Below, piece by piece: positions 1 through 3,972 of a DNA stretch of 7,755 nucleotides. Each line of letters opens with the position of its first letter. Positions within the stretch are counted from its first letter, which is position 1. The DNA is taken from positions 1 through 7,755 of the forward strand of contig SXPO01000227.1 of the NCBI GenBank assembly GCA_005793285.1, in the 5' to 3' direction. The stretch comes from Nitrospiraceae bacterium. Lineage in GTDB: Bacteria > Nitrospirota > Nitrospiria > Nitrospirales > Nitrospiraceae. The translations under genes were made by a program, and so were the position numbers. The notes beneath the pieces are model-generated. The model saw only the letters and a list, made by a program, of their open reading frames with translations. It was not told where the DNA came from and did not search any database.

Positions 1-76
1 GCCGGTGCTCTAGAAATGAATCCGCGCAGTATACAGGATTTTTCCCGTGAATCGCTATAATAAGCGACGGGCGCGC

Positions 77-100
77 CGGGTCTGCGGCTTGACAGGCCCG
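77..100. repeat. Inverted repeat overlapping the -35 region (possible operator)
   Basis: CGGGTCTG (77-84) and CAGGCCCG (93-100) are complementary over 8 positions with one G-T wobble, separated by 8 nt. The putative -35 hexamer TTGACA (89-94) lies in the spacer and right arm. No T-run follows, so a terminator is unlikely. A regulator-binding dyad is possible, but it matches no operator that I recognise, and GC-rich DNA yields such dyads by chance. Confidence 0.3.
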
Positions 101-118
101 AGGGCGGTCCATTAGCAT
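89..118 (+). promoter_or_regulatory. Candidate sigma70 promoter of the TonB/copper-type operon
   Basis: A perfect -35 hexamer TTGACA (89-94) is followed after 18 bp by TAGCAT (113-118), which matches the -10 consensus at 4 of 6 positions. Transcription would start near 125, about 17 nt before the first small ORF at 142. This is the only good promoter-like pair ahead of the first gene. A lone TATAAT at 56-61 has no matching -35. Confidence 0.45.
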
Positions 119-141
119 TAGGCCGAATCCCAGTCAGTCGA

Positions 142-453
142 ATGCTCATGAACCACACTGCCCTCAAATTTGTCTCGATTCTCCTGGTGTGCTGCGTCTT
201 GTCCGTCGGCGGATTGGCGCAGGCCCAGTCGGTTGAACATGCCGGGCACCATGCCCACCATCAGGCTGCGACGCATGGCACCGTGCTCTGCTCTTGGATG
301 TGCGCCGCCGGGACGGTGTTCGACAGCGCGGTGGTCCCGTTTCAGGCAGAACTTAGCCTGATTTCGCTCGTTATGCTCCCCCATTTTGTGCCGCCCTCGA
401 TCGAGCCATGCCTCGCCTCTTCCAGCCGCGCTCCTCCTCCTTTCTCTTTGTAG
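142..453 (+). CDS. CruR/DUF2946-like small ORF 1: candidate copper-sensing upstream ORF ahead of tonB
   Basis: A 103-aa product with a hydrophobic signal-peptide-like N-terminus (about residues 9-29). A His cluster follows (H33, H36, H37, H39, H40, H45), then Cys50-Ser-Trp-Met-Cys54. The C-terminus carries Arg96-Ala-Pro-Pro-Pro followed by Phe-Ser-Leu and the stop. DUF2946 proteins typically combine a Cys-pair motif with a C-terminal RAPP. In B. pertussis CruR, that pair senses copper in the nascent chain and RAPP causes translation arrest that controls a downstream TonB-dependent transporter gene. Here the Cys pair is CX3C rather than CXXC. The ORF heads the operon, 125 nt before the 14-aa tonB leader ORF. 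The start is ATG 142 or ATG 148, and neither has a clear Shine-Dalgarno. It resembles the ORF at 3526-3834 in length and motif positions. The regulatory role is inferred; a secreted small metal-binding protein is the alternative. Confidence 0.72.
   Translation: MLMNHTALKFVSILLVCCVLSVGGLAQAQSVEHAGHHAHHQAATHGTVLCSWMCAAGTVFDSAVVPFQAELSLISLVMLPHFVPPSIEPCLASSSRAPPPFSL
431..439 (+). promoter_or_regulatory. Possible anti-Shine-Dalgarno in the RAPP codons
   Basis: The Ala-Pro-Pro-Pro codons of small ORF 1 contain CTCCTC twice (431-436 and 434-439). It is perfectly complementary over 6 nt to GAGGAG (564-569), the Shine-Dalgarno of the leader ORF at 579. A ribosome arrested at RAPP would cover this segment and keep the downstream Shine-Dalgarno free. 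Pro codons written CCT naturally resemble anti-SD sequence, so the pairing may be incidental. Confidence 0.3.
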
Positions 454-485
454 TTTTCGTTGTCCATCGGTCCGCAGCAGGGCAC

Positions 486-532
486 ATCCGTCTTCCATGC
501 GACCCATTGAGTGGGTTGTAGGGTAGGCGGAT
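486..532 (+). promoter_or_regulatory. Long stem-loop between small ORF 1 and tonB
   Basis: Positions 486-506 pair with 512-532 around the loop TTGAG (507-511). Of 21 opposed positions, 16 are Watson-Crick, 3 are G-U and 2 are single mismatches (494/524 and 497/521). The stem begins 32 nt after the small ORF stop and ends 46 nt before the leader ATG at 579. No U-run follows, so it is not a standard intrinsic terminator. It lies where a CruR-type mechanism would act, between the sensor ORF and the regulated genes. Confidence 0.55.
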
Positions 533-578
533 CGGGACGATTCTTAGAAAGTGGAATCAGACTGAGGAGAATTTATCG

Positions 579-623
579 ATGAGGCACAGTCAGCCTTCAT
601 GTATCGCTGCGGTGATCACGTGA
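579..623 (+). CDS. Putative 14-aa leader ORF coupled to tonB
   Basis: ATG 579 has the best Shine-Dalgarno in this region (GAGGAG 564-569, 9 nt upstream). The frame reads M-R-H-S-Q-P-S-C-I-A-A-V-I-T and stops at TGA 621-623. The stop overlaps an in-frame GTG of tonB at 620-622 (GTGA), and the ORF also overlaps the ATG of tonB at 599 in another frame. Neither tonB start has a good Shine-Dalgarno of its own, so translational coupling from this leader is plausible. A frameshift at the true tonB start, biological or from sequencing, would look similar. No homologue is recognised. Confidence 0.4.
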   Translation: MRHSQPSCIAAVIT

Positions 624-1591
624 GGTGTAGTTCTGACGGACAGTATCGCCTGCAAGGATGGGTGGTGTCCGCGCTCTTTCACGGCGTTGCCATGGCCATG
701 GCCCTCGGGCTCATGGCACAGGCCAAACCCGTCGTGCCGAAAGAGGTGTTTCAGTGGGACGTCGCTTTGATCGAACCACAACTGATTCACGAAACGCGTC
801 AGGCTGACATCAACCCGACTCAGGAGCCTGCGACGCCGACACCGCGTCCGGCAGCCCCGGCTCCCAGTCAGCCTCAGCCGATTACGCAGGACGTGCCGCC
901 CCGTGAGGCCCCGCCGGTTGTGCCGCGTGAGGTCCGCCCGGTGGCTGAGACGAGCCAGCCGATTCAACAGACGGTGGCGGTGCAGGCGAGAACCGAGGCG
1001 GTCACGCAAGTCCGGGAACCGCAGCCAGTAGAGGCTCAGCCGATCAAACAGGCCGTAGCCGAGTCGGCTGCCCCTGCCGTTCAGCATGAAGCCGTGACTC
1101 AGCCCGTGACAACTGAAGCCCCCACTCATCCGGTCGGAACACGCACCATTGAGACGGCTTCCGTGCCGAGGGATTCCGGCCATCCGCCAGCCCACGCGCC
1201 GGCCGTTGCTGCCGCGAGCGATGCGAGTCCGGCTGAATCTGTCGCGCAGGAGTCTGCCCCGCAAGCGGCGATGGCCACCCGTTCGGCCCCCGCAGTCAAA
1301 GCCGACTATGGCTGGCTGGCCGAATCGTTGAGGCGGAGGCTGGCTGAAATTAAACGCTATCCCGGCGCCGCGCGGCTCAATGGCTGGGAGGGCAAGGTCG
1401 TGCTGCGGGCAGTCATTCGAGCCGATGGCCATCTGTCGGAGGTGAAGGTGCATCGAAGCTCCGGTCATGAGGCGCTCGACAACGCGGCCATCGAAGCCGT
1501 CCGGCTGATCTGTCCGCTGCATATGACGAATGCGATGGGCGCTGCCGAAGTCGCGATCTATGTGCCGATCGTCTATAGCCTGGGGGGTTAG
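599..1591 (+). CDS. tonB: TonB energy transducer
   Basis: An inner-membrane protein that transmits ExbB/ExbD-harvested proton-motive force to outer-membrane receptors. Read from ATG 599 it has 330 aa. The single N-terminal membrane segment (residues 21-42) contains Ser24-x3-His28, the conserved TonB Ser/His pair. A Pro/Gln/Val/Ala-rich periplasmic spacer follows (about 45-235). The C-terminal TonB domain (about 236-330) shows YPGAARLNGWEGKVVL, then a typical SSG-x3-LD-x-AA segment (287-297). The start is uncertain: GTG 620 would give 323 aa and overlaps the stop of the 14-aa leader ORF. It lies far from exbBD, with the Asp-box, thioredoxin and receptor genes between, but all are co-oriented and probably work together. 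Confidence 0.93.
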   Translation: MYRCGDHVRCSSDGQYRLQGWVVSALFHGVAMAMALGLMAQAKPVVPKEVFQWDVALIEPQLIHETRQADINPTQEPATPTPRPAAPAPSQPQPITQDVPPREAPPVVPREVRPVAETSQPIQQTVAVQARTEAVTQVREPQPVEAQPIKQAVAESAAPAVQHEAVTQPVTTEAPTHPVGTRTIETASVPRDSGHPPAHAPAVAAASDASPAESVAQESAPQAAMATRSAPAVKADYGWLAESLRRRLAEIKRYPGAARLNGWEGKVVLRAVIRADGHLSEVKVHRSSGHEALDNAAIEAVRLICPLHMTNAMGAAEVAIYVPIVYSLGG

Positions 1592-1692
1592 TCGAGAGGA
1601 CTCGTTCGAGTCGGTGCCCGGGGTGAGTGCCTGCCAAGGTGCATGCGCCGCGACGTGCATTTCTCCATTCGTGGATCGAAGTGAGGCTCGTT

Positions 1693-2979
1693 ATGATCGA
1701 ACGGATAGTTAGAACCATGAGACTGGCATGGATGGTCGGGATGGCGATCAGCGCCGTTTCGCTCGGGTCGATGGCGCTGGCCGAGCCAGAGCAACCGTTG
1801 CGGTTCGGTCCGAAACTGACGACCGATCGTCCGGTCAGGGCGGTGGTCGGTCCTTCCGTCCGGATTGACGACGAGGGCCGTATCTCGCTCGCCTGGGTGG
1901 AGGAGGAGAAGGATCTACGGAGGGTCCTCTATGCCAGAACGGAGAAGTCGGGAGGACCGATCGGGGCTCCGGTCACCGTGAACCAGCTGACCGAGGCGCC
2001 TTACATGCGACAGGAAGCGCCGGCGTTGGCTGTGGCCGGAGACGACGTGTTCCTGACCTGGGCCTTGACCCATCCGAAGTTGACAACGGACAAGCCGTTT
2101 TCGAACGAACTGAGGCTGAGCCGCTCTACGGACGGCGGCAAAACATTTCTGCCCTCCATTTTGGTAAATGACGACGAGCAGGTCATCGGCCACAGTTTCG
2201 ATTCGATCTACGTCGCTCCCGATGGCGTGGTGCATATGGCTTGGATCGATGGGCGAGAGGGCAAAAAGGAATCCGGGACGTTTGTGACACGTTCGCTCGA
2301 TCGCGGTCGTACCGTCGCGAAGAATCTCAAGGTGGATGAGAACACCTGTGTCTGTTGCCGGACGTCGCTCACGACCGGGCCGGACGGGACGCTCTATGTG
2401 GCCTGGCGCAAGATTCTTCCTGGCGATCTCCGTGAAACAGTGGTCGCTCGTTCCACGGACGGCGGGCAGACCTTCACGACTTCGGTGATCGTCGGACAGG
2501 ATCGCTGGGTGTTCCCCGGTTGTCCGCATCGGCCCGCTTCGATCGGGACGGACCGGCTCGGGCGGCTCTATGTGGTCTGGTATACCGAGGGTGTCGATGA
2601 GACTCCGTCTGTGTTCCTGGCCTATTCGGACGACCGCGGGGATAGTTTCTCGCCCAAGCAGAAACTGAATGTCTCCAAGGGAACTTTTCCGGACCATCCG
2701 CAGCTGGCGGTCGATCCGGAGGGGCGTCTCGTCATCGTCTGGGAAGAGCAGTCGCCCGTCCGGCGTGAAGTTGTGATGAGCCTGTCCCTCGATCGTGGCC
2801 AGACCTTCAGCGCCCCGCAGAAATTGAATGAGAAGAAAGGTCAGACGCCGACCCTCTCGATGAATGCGAACGGACTTGCCGCCCTGGCTTGGATGGAGCA
2901 TGCCATGCCCGTTCATCGGATGGTCGTCCAGACCATCCAGCTCCCGGCTGCGAAGGCCCTCGCGAGGCAGGAGCCATAA
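1693..2979 (+). CDS. Exported Asp-box (BNR, sialidase-like) beta-propeller protein with CxCC motif
   Basis: A 428-aa product from ATG 1693, chosen for GAGG 6 nt upstream. The signal peptide ends near residue 30 (SMALA before EPEQ). Five Asp-box motifs of the form S-x-D-x-G-x-T/S-F lie at about 145-152, 201-208 (degenerate), 254-261, 312-319 and 365-372, indicating a beta-propeller. No FRIP motif of true sialidases is visible, so the usual 'exo-alpha-sialidase' label is doubtful. The mature protein has exactly four Cys: Cys219-Val-Cys-Cys222 and Cys277 in a W-x3-GCPHRP segment. From memory, this CxCC plus GCP pattern recurs in a subgroup of such proteins. It suggests metal binding or a redox-active thiol site. 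The next gene, a thioredoxin, starts one base after its stop, and its Shine-Dalgarno lies inside this gene. The specific function is unknown. Confidence 0.85.
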   Translation: MIERIVRTMRLAWMVGMAISAVSLGSMALAEPEQPLRFGPKLTTDRPVRAVVGPSVRIDDEGRISLAWVEEEKDLRRVLYARTEKSGGPIGAPVTVNQLTEAPYMRQEAPALAVAGDDVFLTWALTHPKLTTDKPFSNELRLSRSTDGGKTFLPSILVNDDEQVIGHSFDSIYVAPDGVVHMAWIDGREGKKESGTFVTRSLDRGRTVAKNLKVDENTCVCCRTSLTTGPDGTLYVAWRKILPGDLRETVVARSTDGGQTFTTSVIVGQDRWVFPGCPHRPASIGTDRLGRLYVVWYTEGVDETPSVFLAYSDDRGDSFSPKQKLNVSKGTFPDHPQLAVDPEGRLVIVWEEQSPVRREVVMSLSLDRGQTFSAPQKLNEKKGQTPTLSMNANGLAALAWMEHAMPVHRMVVQTIQLPAAKALARQEP

Positions 2980-2980
2980 C

Positions 2981-3529
2981 GTGCCTGTAGCATTGAAACG
3001 AGTTGCGATGGCCGTGCTGCTCTCTGTGCTGAGTGTCATCTCGGCTGGTCCTGCGTGTGCCAGCGATCCCTTTGGCTCCTTTAAGATGAGCCGGTTCCCG
3101 GCCGGGAGCATGGCGGCGCCCTTTGAACTCACGACGCTGGAGGGCAAGGTTGTGAAGTCGCGCGAGTTGGCAGGGAAGGTCGTGCTGGTGAATTTTTGGG
3201 CCACCTGGTGCGGGCCCTGCAAAGAGGAAATGCCCTCACTTGCCCGATTGCAGAAGCAGTTGGACCCGGCACAATTTGTTCTCCTGACCGTGACGACGGA
3301 TCTGCAGCGCCAGGGCATCGCCCACTTTTTGTCTCAGATGGGAGTCGGTTTGCCGGTGCTGTTCGATGAAGATCAGGACATGTCCCGGTCCTTCATGGTG
3401 CGAGGCCTTCCGACTACGATCGTGATCGCGCGGGATGGCACGCTCGTCGGGCGGGCGGTCGGGCCTCGCGTCTGGGATAGTCCTGAGGCGGTGGCGGTGA
3501 TGCGGCAGGTCATGGGGGGCGGAAAATGA
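2981..3529 (+). CDS. TlpA/ResA-like periplasmic thiol-disulfide oxidoreductase
   Basis: A 182-aa product from GTG 2981, supported by AGGAG (2969-2973) 7 nt upstream, inside the end of the preceding gene. A signal peptide covers residues 1-27 (cleavage near ACA before SDPFG). The thioredoxin fold follows, with FWATWCGPC carrying the redox pair Cys77 and Cys80, and a cis-Pro loop at GLPTT (Pro144). TlpA-like proteins act as periplasmic reductants; some reduce copper-carrying Cys sites of cytochrome oxidase assembly factors. One untranslated base separates it from the Asp-box gene, and its stop overlaps the next start (ATGA), so the three are translationally coupled. A natural partner is the Cys cluster of the Asp-box protein, or copper-site thiols; this is inference. 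Confidence 0.92.
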   Translation: MPVALKRVAMAVLLSVLSVISAGPACASDPFGSFKMSRFPAGSMAAPFELTTLEGKVVKSRELAGKVVLVNFWATWCGPCKEEMPSLARLQKQLDPAQFVLLTVTTDLQRQGIAHFLSQMGVGLPVLFDEDQDMSRSFMVRGLPTTIVIARDGTLVGRAVGPRVWDSPEAVAVMRQVMGGGK

Positions 3530-3834
3530 GGAAGTGTTTCGTTCCGCTGGCCTTGGCCATTGCAACCCTGTACCTGACGCTCTCGGTCAGTGCCCTGGCC
3601 TGTCTCTTTGCGCATGAGAGCCAGCCAGGCCAGGCCCATCACCATACAGGCGGCGTGACGCATTCTTCTTTGTGTGCCTGGGCCTGCCACGCCAACTTGA
3701 CCGCTGATGTGCCTCCCGCTATTCCATCGGCGCAGCCCCTTCACATTGTCGCAATGGGTGGGTCGGTCAATGTGGAACGTCCGGCGCATGACGTGTCAGA
3801 CGGATTCTCATCCCGCGGTCCTCCCCTCCTCTGA
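3526..3834 (+). CDS. CruR/DUF2946-like small ORF 2: candidate copper-sensing upstream ORF ahead of the receptor
   Basis: A 102-aa product whose ATG overlaps the thioredoxin stop (ATGA). It has a hydrophobic signal-like N-terminus (about residues 5-26) and His38-His39-His40. THSSL then leads into Cys50-Ala-Trp-Ala-Cys54-His. The C-terminus is Ser-Ser-Arg-Gly-Pro-Pro-Leu-Leu (95-102). The Cys-x-Trp-x-Cys block is at the same residue numbers as in the ORF at 142-453, and Arg of R(A/G)PP is at 97 versus 96, although the sequences between differ. It lies 138 nt before the TonB-dependent receptor, the gene order of B. pertussis cruR-bfrG. The inferred role is a nascent-chain copper sensor with a C-terminal arrest motif. 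RGPP differs from classical RAPP, so arrest strength is uncertain. A secreted metal-binding peptide is the alternative. Confidence 0.72.
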   Translation: MRKCFVPLALAIATLYLTLSVSALACLFAHESQPGQAHHHTGGVTHSSLCAWACHANLTADVPPAIPSAQPLHIVAMGGSVNVERPAHDVSDGFSSRGPPLL

Positions 3835-3860
3835 TCCAATTCTTCTTTTCGCCGGACTCC
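3820..3860 (+). promoter_or_regulatory. C-rich, G-poor tract at the small ORF 2 stop (candidate Rho-loading site)
   Basis: By my count this 41-nt stretch has 19 C and 4 G, in a locus otherwise rich in G. It spans the Arg-Gly-Pro-Pro codons, the stop codon (3832-3834) and the first bases of the spacer. Such C>G pyrimidine tracts are typical of Rho utilisation sites. A ribosome stalled at RGPP would cover it, and a released ribosome would expose it, which fits the CruR model. It is suggestive only. Confidence 0.35.
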
Positions 3861-3877
3861 ATTTATCAGGGAACGCC

Positions 3878-3907
3878 CCAGCACGAGTCGTGTCACGACG
3901 TGGCTGG
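3878..3907 (+). promoter_or_regulatory. Stem-loop between small ORF 2 and the TonB-dependent receptor gene
   Basis: CCAGCACG (3878-3885) pairs with CGTG (3899-3902) and CTGG (3904-3907), with G3903 bulged. Beyond an AG bulge (3886-3887), TCG (3888-3890) pairs with CGA (3896-3898) around the loop TGTCA. This makes an 11-bp interrupted stem. No U-run follows. It is 43 nt after the small ORF stop and 65 nt before the receptor start, comparable in placement to the stem-loop at 486-532. Confidence 0.45.
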
Positions 3908-3972
3908 AGGCCTTCGCCCGAAACCGTGCTCGCCGATTCATGACTTCATATTGATGAGAAAGGTGCGCGACG

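Noticed and set aside
52..67. TCGCT/AGCGA inverted repeat around a perfect TATAAT, considered as a MerR-type promoter
   Set aside because: No good -35 at normal or extended spacing; the TTGACA-based promoter further down is better placed.
1599..1612. Palindrome GACTCG-TT-CGAGTC between tonB and the Asp-box gene, considered as terminator or operator
   Set aside because: It is short, has no T-run, and sits 8 nt after the tonB stop without promoter-like elements nearby.
590..1660. Long minus-strand open frame (356 codons) opposite tonB
   Set aside because: Its product is Arg/His/Gly-rich with no domain, and it lies fully opposite a clear TonB; it is a shadow of GC-rich codon use.
1627..1692. 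Upstream GTG start for the Asp-box protein
   Set aside because: The extra 22 residues precede a normal signal peptide and lack a ribosome site; ATG 1693 has GAGG at 6 nt.
1915..3318. Long minus-strand open frame (467 codons) opposite the Asp-box and thioredoxin genes
   Set aside because: The opposite strand encodes recognisable Asp-box and thioredoxin motifs with proper starts and coupling; the antisense product shows no family features.
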